Of a DNA stretch of 10,355 nt, positions 1-7,332 are shown piece by piece. Positions within the stretch are counted from its first letter, which is position 1, and each line of letters starts with the position of its first letter. The notes under the pieces are model-generated. The model did no database searches, was not told where the DNA came from, and saw nothing but the letters and a program-made list of their open reading frames with translations. The position numbers were made by a program, and so were the translations under genes. Source of the DNA: Candidatus Mcinerneyibacteriota bacterium (lineage in GTDB: Bacteria; AUK180; JAQVHJ01); contig DAOVMD010000071.1 of assembly GCA_030630935.1 (NCBI GenBank), positions 1-10,355 of the forward strand, read 5' to 3'.

Positions 1-1
1 G

Positions 2-421
2 GTTAAGGACGAATCAGCAGAAGAAGAAGATACTTTTGGAGCCGCTACAGAAGAACCGGTTAAGGACGAATCAGCAGCAGAAGAGGATATTTTTGGTGGC
101 GCTACAGAAGAACCGGTTAAGGACGAATCAGCAGAAGATGAAGATATTTTTGGAGCTGCAACTGAAGAACCAGTTAAAGAAGAAGTAGCAGAGGAAGAAG
201 AAGATATTTTTGCTGCAGCCACTGAAGAACCAGTTAAAGAAGATGTAGAAGAGAAAGAAGAGGATATTTTTAGTGCAGCTGCTGAAGAACCAGTTAAAGA
301 AGAAGTAGCAGAGGAAGAAGAAGATATTTTTGCTTCTGCTGCTGAAGAACCAGTCAAGGAGCCTGGAGTTCCAGAGCAAGAAGTTGAAGAGAAATTAGAC
401 GATATATTTGAAACAGGAGGA
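2..421 (+). repeat. In-frame 57/60-bp tandem repeat encoding EEPVK...EDIF units
   Basis: One incomplete unit (2-49) is followed by units at 50-106 and 107-163 (57 bp, 19 residues each), at 164-223, 224-283 and 284-343 (60 bp, 20 residues each), and a degenerate last unit at 344-421. All units stay in frame. Each gives EEPVK, an acidic stretch, then (E/D)DIF or EDTF and a small Ala/Gly/Thr-rich tail. The first 51 bases of the units at 164 and 284 are identical, although the unit between them differs. The first three units share a different nucleotide version, using GTTAAGGACGAATCAGCAG. The array begins outside the window, so the total copy number is unknown. Confidence 0.95.
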
Positions 422-1021
422 GAAGAGCCCCATCAAGATTTAGCTACGGGTGAAATAACACCAGAATTCCAGACTGAAGAGATATCCCAGACTTTTGAAG
501 ACGATATTGCTGAAGATGAGGAAGTTACTATTACTACAGATGCAATTGAACTTGAAGAAACTGTTGAAGCCCCTGTTCAAGAAGTACAGCTTGAAGAACC
601 ACCGGTTGTCCCAACACCTGAAGCTCAGGCAGAAGAAACATTCGAACCAACCATTGCCACTGAAGCAGAAGAGAGCAACCTATTAGAAAGATTATTGTCA
701 GAGATTAAATCAATCAGAGGAGTAACAGGTGTTGCAATGGTATCAGAAGATGGTTTATTAATCTCCCATAGATTTGTACCAGATGCACCTGGAGAAACGA
801 TTGCAGCATTTTCAGTTGAAATATTTAGAAAAGTCAGAGATGATGTTCAGAAACTTTCTACTGGTGAAATTAAGAATCTCATTTTAGATACTGATAAAGA
901 ATATATTCTGATTACTAAAATTCCGGAAGGTTTACTGGTAACTTATACAGATGAATATGTGATTTTGGATTATATTAACCTTGCACTTAAAAAATATTCA
1001 GAAAAATTTAAAAATATTTAG
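2..1021 (+). CDS. Acidic-repeat protein with C-terminal Roadblock/LC7 domain (5' partial)
   Basis: The reading frame is open from the left edge to the TAG at 1019-1021, so the true start lies outside the window; 339 residues are visible. Visible residues 1-140 are an acidic tandem repeat of 19-20 residues with the core EEPVKxE...EDIF. Residues 140-227 are a Glu/Pro/Thr-rich linker without repeats, probably disordered. Residues from about 228 to the end form a compact domain starting LLSEIKSIRGVTGVAMVSEDG, which fits the Roadblock/LC7 (MglB-like) fold: alternating strands and helices, with a GLLISHR strand and an ILITKI strand. In bacteria such domains usually dimerise and act on or beside small Ras-like GTPases such as MglA; no GTPase is visible here. 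A TTG at 695 would give the domain alone, but the open, similarly composed frame upstream argues for one long protein. The next gene starts 3 nt after the stop. Domain call fairly sure; cellular role unknown. Confidence 0.8.
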   Translation, partial: VKDESAEEEDTFGAATEEPVKDESAAEEDIFGGATEEPVKDESAEDEDIFGAATEEPVKEEVAEEEEDIFAAATEEPVKEDVEEKEEDIFSAAAEEPVKEEVAEEEEDIFASAAEEPVKEPGVPEQEVEEKLDDIFETGGEEPHQDLATGEITPEFQTEEISQTFEDDIAEDEEVTITTDAIELEETVEAPVQEVQLEEPPVVPTPEAQAEETFEPTIATEAEESNLLERLLSEIKSIRGVTGVAMVSEDGLLISHRFVPDAPGETIAAFSVEIFRKVRDDVQKLSTGEIKNLILDTDKEYILITKIPEGLLVTYTDEYVILDYINLALKKYSEKFKNI

Positions 1022-1024
1022 TTT

Positions 1025-2098
1025 ATGGAACAAATTAAAAAATTACAAAATCAACTTAAAGAATTTCACTTAGATGCTTTTTTTATTATTTCACCAATTA
1101 ATCGTCGATATCTCACTGGTTTCCCTTCCAGTTTAGGATTTCTTATTGTAACCAAGAAGGAAAGCCTTTTGTTCTTAGATTCCCGTTATTACGAAGCTGC
1201 TACAAAATTAGTTTCCGGTTCTAAAGTTATACGGTTCAAAAATAACAAAGAACTTATGAAGATAATTAAGAAGTATTTCCAAAAAAATAAAGTTGAGAAC
1301 GTAGGTTTTGAAGAGAACAAATTAACTTATGCACAATTTAAGAAATATAACGAAATTTTTAACAAGATTAATTTTATCCCTGCGGAATCTATTTTATCAA
1401 AGCTAAGACTTATTAAGACAAAAGACGAAATTACAAATATTAAAAAGGCTGTAGATATTTCTAAAAGGGCTTTTCAACATATTTTAAATTTTATTAAACC
1501 CGGAATGTCTGAAAAAGATCTTCAAGCAGAATTAGAATATACAATTAAGAGATATGGAGGATATGCCGCTAGTTTCGATATAATCTTCATCAGTGGACCT
1601 AAGACTTCAATGCCCCATGGTGTTTCAACATCAAATAAAATTAAGGATAAAGATATTATTCTTGTTGATTTTGGAGTTTTATATAATGGTTATGTTTCAG
1701 ATATTACTAGGACTTTTTTCATTGGTGAACCGAATAAGAAGCTAGAAATAATCTATCAAATAGTTTTAAAGGCACAGAAAACTGCGATTTCAAAGTTAAA
1801 AGTTGGAATGACCTGTGAAAAAGTAGATTCATTAGCTAGGAATATCATTAAAAAAGCAGGATTTGAGAGATATTTCAATCATAGTTTAGGTCATGGAATA
1901 GGTTTAGAAGTTCATGAAAGACCGACTATTGCACAAACTATAGATATGCAGATTAAAACAGGTATGATTTTTACAATTGAACCGGGAATTTATATCCCGG
2001 GTTTAGGTGGAGTAAGAATTGAAGATAATGTCCTAATCAAGAGAAATAGTACAGAAGTTTTAACTAAAGATATCCCAAAAGACTTACTTATTCTTTAG
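1025..2098 (+). CDS. M24-family Xaa-Pro peptidase (aminopeptidase P / prolidase type)
   Basis: A cytosolic metallopeptidase that removes or cleaves N-terminal residues next to proline; 357 residues, the usual length for single-subunit bacterial PepQ/YpdF-type enzymes. Residues 1 to about 125 form the creatinase-like N-terminal domain and about 130-357 the pita-bread catalytic domain. All five dinuclear metal ligands can be placed: D215 (VDFG), D226 (SDITRT), H290 (GHGIGLEVHE), E319 (TIEPG) and E333 (RIEDN), with an extra active-site His, H198, in MPHG. The D215-D226 spacing is that expected of the family. There is no signal peptide. The ATG follows the previous stop by 3 nt with no clear Shine-Dalgarno, so translation may be coupled. 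It lies 15 nt ahead of efp, a pairing common in bacteria. Aminopeptidase P and prolidase cannot be told apart from sequence alone. Confidence 0.93.
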   Translation: MEQIKKLQNQLKEFHLDAFFIISPINRRYLTGFPSSLGFLIVTKKESLLFLDSRYYEAATKLVSGSKVIRFKNNKELMKIIKKYFQKNKVENVGFEENKLTYAQFKKYNEIFNKINFIPAESILSKLRLIKTKDEITNIKKAVDISKRAFQHILNFIKPGMSEKDLQAELEYTIKRYGGYAASFDIIFISGPKTSMPHGVSTSNKIKDKDIILVDFGVLYNGYVSDITRTFFIGEPNKKLEIIYQIVLKAQKTAISKLKVGMTCEKVDSLARNIIKKAGFERYFNHSLGHGIGLEVHERPTIAQTIDMQIKTGMIFTIEPGIYIPGLGGVRIEDNVLIKRNSTEVLTKDIPKDLLIL

Positions 2099-2102
2099 GA
2101 AG

Positions 2103-2108
2103 AAGGAG
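2103..2108 (+). promoter_or_regulatory. Strong ribosome binding site for efp
   Basis: AAGGAG lies 5 nt before the ATG at 2114, in the short gap after the peptidase stop. It is one of the two clearest Shine-Dalgarno sites of the window and fits high expression of a translation factor. Confidence 0.8.
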
Positions 2109-2113
2109 AATTT

Positions 2114-2677
2114 ATGGCCACATCCAATGATTTTCGTAATGGAATGATTATAAAAATAGATGAGAAATTAATGAGTATTGTAGAGTTTCTTCACGTAAAA
2201 CCAGGAAAGGGAAATGCTTTTGTTCGGACAAAACTAAAAAATATCTTAACCGGGCAAGTCGTTGAAAAGACTTTCAGGGGTGGAGAAAAGGTTGCTGAAG
2301 TTGTAGTTGAAGCCCGTATGATGGAATATTTATACCCTGACTTACCTAATTATTGTTTTATGGATGGAGACACTTATGAACAGATTTTGATTAGTGAGAC
2401 TTTATTAGGTAACACAATGAAATTTTTAAAACAGAATACACGTGTTAAAATTTTATTCTACAAGGAGAACCCAATTATAATTGAATCACCAACTTTTGTT
2501 GACTTAGAAGTAACTGAGACAGAACCCGGGGTTAAAGGTGATACTGTTTCTAATGTAACAAAACCAGCTACATTAGAGACGGGTCTTGAGATTAACGTAC
2601 CATTATTTATTGAGAAGGGAGATACGTTAAAAGTTGATACACGGAAATGTGAATATGTTGAAAGAATTAGAAAATAA
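2114..2677 (+). CDS. efp: Elongation factor P
   Basis: EF-P binds between the ribosomal P and E sites and rescues ribosomes stalled on polyproline stretches. The protein has 187 residues, the standard EF-P length. The N-terminal KOW-like domain (about 1-60) has the loop HVKPGKGNAFVRTKLKN, whose tip residue K32 corresponds to the lysine that many bacteria modify. A middle OB domain (about 66-125) and a C-terminal OB domain (about 128-185) follow. The family signature is clear near the end: TETEPGVKGDTVSN, then KPATLETG and INVPLFIEKGD. No modification enzyme (EpmA/EpmB, EarP or YmfI type) is in the window, so the modification type is unknown. The Pro-rich tail of the downstream helicase-like protein could be an EF-P client, but that is only a guess. 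accB starts 17 nt after the stop. Confidence 0.98.
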   Translation: MATSNDFRNGMIIKIDEKLMSIVEFLHVKPGKGNAFVRTKLKNILTGQVVEKTFRGGEKVAEVVVEARMMEYLYPDLPNYCFMDGDTYEQILISETLLGNTMKFLKQNTRVKILFYKENPIIIESPTFVDLEVTETEPGVKGDTVSNVTKPATLETGLEINVPLFIEKGDTLKVDTRKCEYVERIRK

Positions 2678-2694
2678 GTAACGAGGTTTAGAAA

Positions 2695-3162
2695 ATGAAT
2701 GTTAAGGATATCGAAAAAATTATTAAGATGCTTGATGGAACAGATATCAGTGAGATATCAATTGAACATGAAGGTGTTAAACTCATGTTAAAACGAGGTT
2801 TTAACAAAGAAATAAGTATAATTCAGGCACCTTCCATGGAAACTGGACAAGCTCCGGTTATTATGTCAACTCCTGCAGTTTCAGGTGCTCTGGTAACTGC
2901 TCAAACTTCTGAAAAAGAAGAATATATCAAAATTACTGCACCTATGGTAGGGACATTTTATCGAGCACCTTCACCAGAGTCTGCTCCCTATGTGAAAGTA
3001 GGAGATATTGTTGATAAGGAGACGGTTGTTTGTATAATAGAAACTATGAAAGTAATGAATGAAATCCAAGCCGAGCAACAGGGAAAAATTGTAAAGATTT
3101 TATTAGAAAACAGCAACTCTGTTGAATATGGTCAGGCAATGTTTCTATTGGAAAAAATTTAA
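2695..3162 (+). CDS. accB: Biotin carboxyl carrier protein of acetyl-CoA carboxylase
   Basis: AccB carries biotin between biotin carboxylase and the carboxyltransferase in the first step of fatty acid synthesis. The 155-residue length is typical of bacterial BCCP. The N-terminal segment MNVKDIEKIIKML followed by ISIEHEGVKLMLKRG matches the usual AccB start. A Pro/Ala/Thr-rich linker covers about residues 45-75, and the biotinyl/lipoyl domain about 78-155 starts ITAPMVGTFYRAPSPESAPYVK. The biotin site is ETMKVMNEI with K119 as the acceptor; the more common form is EAMK, so Ala-to-Thr is a mild variation. The domain has the APMVGTFY and P-E-S-A-P thumb-type region characteristic of AccB rather than of pyruvate or propionyl-CoA carboxylase carriers. 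A GAGG at 2683-2686 precedes the ATG. Unusually, accC is not next but follows the helicase-like gene. Confidence 0.97.
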   Translation: MNVKDIEKIIKMLDGTDISEISIEHEGVKLMLKRGFNKEISIIQAPSMETGQAPVIMSTPAVSGALVTAQTSEKEEYIKITAPMVGTFYRAPSPESAPYVKVGDIVDKETVVCIIETMKVMNEIQAEQQGKIVKILLENSNSVEYGQAMFLLEKI

Positions 3163-3168
3163 AATAAT

Positions 3169-3174
3169 GGAGGA
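3169..3174 (+). promoter_or_regulatory. Strong ribosome binding site for the DnaB-like gene
   Basis: GGAGGA lies 8 nt before the ATG at 3183 and 6 nt after the accB stop. It supports this start, and with it the long charged N-terminal tail of the protein. Confidence 0.8.
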
Positions 3175-3182
3175 AAGTCCGA

Positions 3183-5072
3183 ATGGAACAGGATAATAAA
3201 AAGAAAAAAACTGTTAAGCCGGATGATCTCTTTGCAGAATTTGTTAAAGAGAAAACAACTAAATCATCTGGACCAAAACCTGCAAAATCTGATACGCCAA
3301 AGGAAGCACCTCCTGCTGAAAAATCAAAACCTGCAGCACCGAAAAAAGCAAAAGTTGACTCACCCAAAATGCCTACCACAGAAGCTGAAGAATTTGTAAA
3401 GGGTGAGGAGAAGCTCTTAAGTAAGGAAGACTTTGCGCCTTCACCGGTTAAGGAAGAAACAGATAATTCTCTGGATGCGATTGAGGATGAAGCTGCAGAA
3501 GCTGAAAATGAAGAACTTATTCTTCTAAGCGGTTTTTTAAATGATCGTTTTTTAATATCAACTGCAATTGAAAAAGGTTTCAAACCATTTTTACTTAGAT
3601 CACGCCAGGCTAGAACCTTGTGTTCAGTTATTTTTGAATTATATGATTCACAACGTGAAGATGTTTTAATTGATAATAATTCAGTTAAAAACGAATTAAT
3701 TTATCGAAATTATTTCACTGCAGAAATGCAGGATTTTTATAAGAAACTCATCCAGACTGAACCCCCGCAGCTTGCCCAAATGATGGCTTATATTGATATC
3801 CTAAAAATGAAGACTGGTAAGGATAAATTACGTGAAGTACGTAAGATGATTGATGAGTATATGGGAGGTTATGGTCTAAATAAAGATAAAGAGATTGCCG
3901 ATTTTTCAGGTCAGATTGCTCATCAGTTAATGGCTCTGCAGAAACTGCAATTCCATGAAGTTATTCTTCCAATGAAGTATAAAATGTATGAATTAGAAAA
4001 CGAAATTCGAAACAGAGACAGCAATGTCACTATCGAAAATATGGGATTCTCTATTAAACCATTTTCAACATTAAATAAAACTCTTTCAGGTTTAAGAAAA
4101 GGGTTCTACTATGGTTTAGTCGGTGCTCCAAGACGTGGAAAAACTAATTTCTCTTTACAGATTGCATCTCATGTTGCATCTCAGAATAAAATACCTATTT
4201 TATTTTATTCATGGGAGCAGACTCAAAGAGTTTTAACCTTGAGAATTTTATCTAAAGAAAGTTTAATAAATCCGACCATTCTCCAAACAGAAAATGTTAT
4301 GGAGAACAAGAAGATCAAAGAGAAATTTATGCGTGGTTGGAGAGCTACTGAGGCTTATATGAATTATGTATTTATGATTGAAGGTGGTCAAAAGGATAAT
4401 TTTGAAAGGATTGAAGCCCATGCTTATAATGTTATGCATGAATTTGAAACTGATGATATTGCAATTTTTATTGATTATTTACAAAAAATGCCTTTGGGAG
4501 GTCATATTACTGATCCGCAAACAAGAATTAATCAAATATCATCCGGTCTATCTGAGTTGTCTCTTTCATTGAACTGTCCTATCTGGGCAATTTCATCACT
4601 TGATAAAGAAGGTTGTAAATTAGATGAGAAAGAAAGTTTCCAAAGACCTACAATGCATAATAGTACGGGTTCCGGAGATATTGAATATGATTTAGATGTT
4701 GCATTACTATTCTCAAAGGATTGGCATGATACAGCAGAATTACTTCAGCAATTACGTGAAATTGCACGAACGAAAAATATTTCTGAGGATAAAATACCTA
4801 AGATAGATATTGTTAATTTACATATTGACAAGAATAGAGATGCCCCTCCAGGTGTGTCATCAATTATTCAGTATTTATTCTTCATTGAAATTAATAAGCA
4901 CATTGAGTTGGGATACAAGAATCAGGAAGAAGAACATACCTATACTAAAATTCAAAATATCATCAGAAGGCTTATTAAAAGCCGAATTATTTGGGATGAG
5001 TTTGAAGAGTTAATTGAAGAATTTGATTTGATGGATATTGAAGGTTTACAAGAAGGACCAAAAGGAAGTTAG
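3183..5072 (+). CDS. DnaB-family (SF4) helicase-like ATPase with long charged N-terminal tail
   Basis: The 629 residues exceed the roughly 450-470 of ordinary DnaB. Residues 1-109 are a Lys/Pro/Ala/Glu-rich, probably disordered tail. From about 110 (EELILLSGFLNDR) to 220 is a helical segment resembling the DnaB N-terminal domain. The RecA-like core has Walker A GAPRRGKT at 314-321 (K320, T321), the catalytic Glu E345 in FYSWEQT (DnaB: FSLEM), Walker B FIDYLQKM with D431, a GSGDIEYDLDVAL stretch like the DnaB SGxIEQDADVV segment, and K550/R552 in DKNRDAPPG like the DnaB KQRNGPTG finger. The motif H3 position reads AISSLDK, with S472 where DnaB has Gln (ALSQLSR). A C-terminal extension of about 60 residues is acidic. 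It probably forms an NTP-driven ring, but helicase activity is not shown. Its place between accB and accC is unusual. It is more likely a paralogue than the main replicative helicase. Confidence 0.82.
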   Translation: MEQDNKKKKTVKPDDLFAEFVKEKTTKSSGPKPAKSDTPKEAPPAEKSKPAAPKKAKVDSPKMPTTEAEEFVKGEEKLLSKEDFAPSPVKEETDNSLDAIEDEAAEAENEELILLSGFLNDRFLISTAIEKGFKPFLLRSRQARTLCSVIFELYDSQREDVLIDNNSVKNELIYRNYFTAEMQDFYKKLIQTEPPQLAQMMAYIDILKMKTGKDKLREVRKMIDEYMGGYGLNKDKEIADFSGQIAHQLMALQKLQFHEVILPMKYKMYELENEIRNRDSNVTIENMGFSIKPFSTLNKTLSGLRKGFYYGLVGAPRRGKTNFSLQIASHVASQNKIPILFYSWEQTQRVLTLRILSKESLINPTILQTENVMENKKIKEKFMRGWRATEAYMNYVFMIEGGQKDNFERIEAHAYNVMHEFETDDIAIFIDYLQKMPLGGHITDPQTRINQISSGLSELSLSLNCPIWAISSLDKEGCKLDEKESFQRPTMHNSTGSGDIEYDLDVALLFSKDWHDTAELLQQLREIARTKNISEDKIPKIDIVNLHIDKNRDAPPGVSSIIQYLFFIEINKHIELGYKNQEEEHTYTKIQNIIRRLIKSRIIWDEFEELIEEFDLMDIEGLQEGPKGS

Positions 5073-5097
5073 TAATTTCAGAAAGGAATAAATTTTA

Positions 5098-6435
5098 ATG
5101 TTTTCTAAAATATTAATTGCAAATAGGGGAGAAATCTCTCTCCGAATTATTCGAGCATGTAAGGAATTAGGTGTAAGGACAGTTGCGGTTTTCTCAAATG
5201 CTGATAAATATGCATCTTTTGTACATCTTGCAGATGAGAGTGTTTGTATAGGACCAAGTGCAAGCTCCGATTCTTATTTGAAGATGGAGAGGATTATCGC
5301 AGCGGCTGAGATTACCGATGCAGAGGCTATTCACCCCGGATACGGATTCCTTGCGGAGAATCCGGAATTTGCTGAAATCTGTGAAGCATGTAATATTAAG
5401 TTTATAGGTCCATCTCCACAGGTTATTAGATTAATGGGTGATAAGAATAATGCCCGAATTACAATGTCAAAGATTGGAGTACAAGTTGTACCCGGGAGTA
5501 AGGATATATTAAAAGACGAGAAGGAAGCATTAAAAATTGCTCATGAAATAGGTTTTCCTGTTATAATTAAAGCTTCTGCAGGCGGTGGCGGAAAAGGTAT
5601 GAGAGTTGCACATACTGACATCGCGTTATCTAACGCATTCTTTACCGCAAAAGCTGAAGCGGAAAAAGCCTTTGGAAATTCTGATGTTTATATTGAGAAG
5701 TATATCGATGACCCGCGTCATATTGAGATCCAGGTACTTGCAGATGAACATAATAATGTTGTACATTTAGGTGAGCGTGAATGTTCAATTCAACGCCGTC
5801 ATCAAAAATTAATTGAAGAATCTCCATCTCCAATTGTTACAAAGGAAATTCGAGAAAAGATGGGAAAAGCAGCAGTCTCTGCAGCAAAATCAGTTAATTA
5901 TACTAACGCCGGTACAGTTGAATTTATTATGGATAAAGATTTGAACTATTATTTTATTGAAATGAACACCAGGGTGCAAGTGGAACATACAATAACAGAA
6001 GAAGTAACAGGTTTGGATATTATTAAAGAACAATTAAAGATTGCATCTGGTGAGAAGTTAGCTTTTAAACAGAAAGATATTACATTTCATGGTCATTCAA
6101 TTGAATGTAGAATCAATGCAGAAGATCCGGACAAGGGGTTCAGACCATCCCCAGGAAAAATTACAAAGATACATTTCCCCGGCGGTCCGGGAATTAGAAT
6201 TGATACTTTTATTTATCCGGATTTCTTGATCCCAACATTTTATGATTCATTAATTGCAAAGTTAATTGTGAAAGCTCAAAATAGAAAGGAAGCTATTAAT
6301 CGAATGATCAGAGCTCTGGATGAATTCTATGTTGATGGAGTTAAAACCACAATTAGCTTTTTGAAAATGATTTTGAAAAATGGTGATTTCCAAAAAGGAA
6401 ATTATTCTACAAAATTTATCGAAAGAATTATGTAA
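5098..6435 (+). CDS. accC: Biotin carboxylase subunit of acetyl-CoA carboxylase
   Basis: AccC uses ATP and bicarbonate to carboxylate the biotin on AccB. The 445 residues match the usual length. The N-terminal domain (about 1-114) begins [21 protein letters not shown]. The ATP-grasp domain has the glycine loop [12 protein letters not shown] at 158-169, [16 protein letters not shown], and [10 protein letters not shown] with E288, N290 and R292. The C-terminal domain includes [13 protein letters not shown] with R338. R292 and R338 fall at the same numbers as in the E. coli enzyme. AAAGGA at 5082-5087 precedes the ATG. The protein is a stand-alone subunit, not a fusion with a carrier or carboxyltransferase domain. 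Together with accB it gives half of the carboxylase; the accA/accD-type or propionyl-CoA-type transferase must be encoded elsewhere. The next gene starts 1 nt after the stop. Confidence 0.98.
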   Translation: MFSKILIANRGEISLRIIRACKELGVRTVAVFSNADKYASFVHLADESVCIGPSASSDSYLKMERIIAAAEITDAEAIHPGYGFLAENPEFAEICEACNIKFIGPSPQVIRLMGDKNNARITMSKIGVQVVPGSKDILKDEKEALKIAHEIGFPVIIKASAGGGGKGMRVAHTDIALSNAFFTAKAEAEKAFGNSDVYIEKYIDDPRHIEIQVLADEHNNVVHLGERECSIQRRHQKLIEESPSPIVTKEIREKMGKAAVSAAKSVNYTNAGTVEFIMDKDLNYYFIEMNTRVQVEHTITEEVTGLDIIKEQLKIASGEKLAFKQKDITFHGHSIECRINAEDPDKGFRPSPGKITKIHFPGGPGIRIDTFIYPDFLIPTFYDSLIAKLIVKAQNRKEAINRMIRALDEFYVDGVKTTISFLKMILKNGDFQKGNYSTKFIERIM

Positions 6436-6436
6436 T

Positions 6437-6844
6437 ATGAGTAATGAAATTGAATATATTAAAAGATTTCATGGTCAATTAGATCCTTATATTATCTTAG
6501 GTTATAAAATGGGGATTTATGCTCTTGAATTACTGAATTGTGACCTATATTGGGATATGAAAATATTTGCAAAAATGGGGCATAAACCACCAATTACTCT
6601 GGTCCTGGACGGATTACAACTTTCTACAGGATGCACTTTTGGAAAGGGAAATATCAAAAATGAAAAATTAAATGAGAATGAAGTGGTCTTTTATTTTGAT
6701 AATAATATCTGTAAGATTAAGATTAAAGCTAATATCCTGAAGGAAATCGAGAACTCAACTGATAAAGAAAATCTGGCATTGAAATATTTCAAACTGGAAC
6801 CTTCTATCTTTTTTAAAATGGAATTATCTTTAACAAAAATTTAA
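6437..6844 (+). CDS. FmdE-like protein with altered metal-site motif
   Basis: The 135 residues resemble the core of the FmdE (formylmethanofuran dehydrogenase subunit E) family. FHGQLDPYIILGYKMG at about residues 10-25 matches the FHGHxCPGxxxGYR helix, and DGLQLSTGCTFGKGNI matches the DAIQxxTGCTxGKGN motif. A following VVFYFDNN strand fits the FmdE pattern of a beta strand after the TGC motif. The usual His-x-Cys of HGHxCPG is replaced by Gln-x-Asp, so a metal site of the standard kind may be lost or changed. There is no C-terminal zinc-ribbon extension, as is often the case for short members. The ATG at 6437, 1 nt after the accC stop, was chosen over an in-frame ATG at 6380, which would lie inside accC. 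FmdE-like proteins occur beside molybdenum or tungsten enzymes, and the next two genes are of that kind. Substrate unknown. Confidence 0.72.
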   Translation: MSNEIEYIKRFHGQLDPYIILGYKMGIYALELLNCDLYWDMKIFAKMGHKPPITLVLDGLQLSTGCTFGKGNIKNEKLNENEVVFYFDNNICKIKIKANILKEIENSTDKENLALKYFKLEPSIFFKMELSLTKI

Positions 6845-6870
6845 CAGTTTTTCTAAATTAGGAATCTAAT

Positions 6871-7332
6871 ATGGGTAAAATAAATTTTATACTAAATGGT
6901 AAATCAGTTGAATTCAATTGCCCTGATAATTGGACATTGCTGCGGATGTTAAGAGATGGTTTCAGGTTAACAGGTACAAAAAGGGGTTGCGGAAAAGGTG
7001 AATGTGGTGCATGCTCAGTTATTCTTGATAATAAAATTGTTAATTCATGTTTGATTTTAGGAAATCAGATCGATGGGACGGAAATTACTACAATTGAAGG
7101 GTTATCTTCAAATGGTGAACTTGACCGAATTCAACAAGCATATATTGATTATGGTGCAATTCAATGCGGGTTTTGTACTCCCGGAATGGTTTTAGCTACA
7201 AAAGTTTTACTGATGAAAAATAAATCACCAAATTTAGAAGAAGTGAGAGAAGCTCTCTCCGGAAATCTTTGTAGATGCACAGGATATAGAAAAATTTTTG
7301 AAGCTGTTTTATCGTTAAAGGATGAAAAATGA
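6871..7332 (+). CDS. 2Fe-2S subunit of a molybdenum hydroxylase (CoxS/XdhC type)
   Basis: This small subunit moves electrons between the molybdenum centre and FAD in enzymes such as xanthine dehydrogenase, CO dehydrogenase and nicotinate or aldehyde hydroxylases. At 153 residues it has the normal length. The plant-ferredoxin-type cluster is bound by C40, C45, C48 and C60 (CGKGECGACS...SC). The second helical-domain cluster is bound by C99, C102, C134 and C136 (QCGFCTPGM, then LSGNLCRCTGY). All eight ligands and the Q98 next to the cofactor are present, so the protein looks functional. There is no Tat signal, so it is probably cytosolic. AGGA at 6860-6863 precedes the ATG. Its stop overlaps the start of the FAD subunit by 4 nt, a sign of translational coupling. 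The substrate cannot be read from this subunit. Confidence 0.95.
   Translation: MGKINFILNGKSVEFNCPDNWTLLRMLRDGFRLTGTKRGCGKGECGACSVILDNKIVNSCLILGNQIDGTEITTIEGLSSNGELDRIQQAYIDYGAIQCGFCTPGMVLATKVLLMKNKSPNLEEVREALSGNLCRCTGYRKIFEAVLSLKDEK

Noticed and set aside
128-379. Reverse-strand frame of 83 codons rich in Phe, Asn and Ser
   Set aside because: It is the antisense shadow of the acidic tandem repeat; its own periodicity is a by-product of the + strand repeat.
2-421. CRISPR-like array
   Set aside because: Units are contiguous, in frame and protein coding, with no unique spacers.
695-1021. Roadblock domain as a separate 108-residue gene starting at TTG 695
   Set aside because: The same frame is open upstream to the window edge with coherent acidic-repeat coding sequence, and no ribosome binding site precedes the TTG, so the domain is the end of a longer protein.
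3044-3583. Reverse-strand frame of 179 codons across the accB end and the DnaB-like start
   Set aside because: It lies opposite the biotin site of accB and the low-complexity tail of the next gene, has Ser/Phe/Ala-rich low-complexity content and no recognisable domain.
6380-6436. Longer start for the FmdE-like gene inside accC
   Set aside because: The extra 19 residues read from the accC end out of frame and have no family similarity; ATG 6437 sits right after the accC stop.
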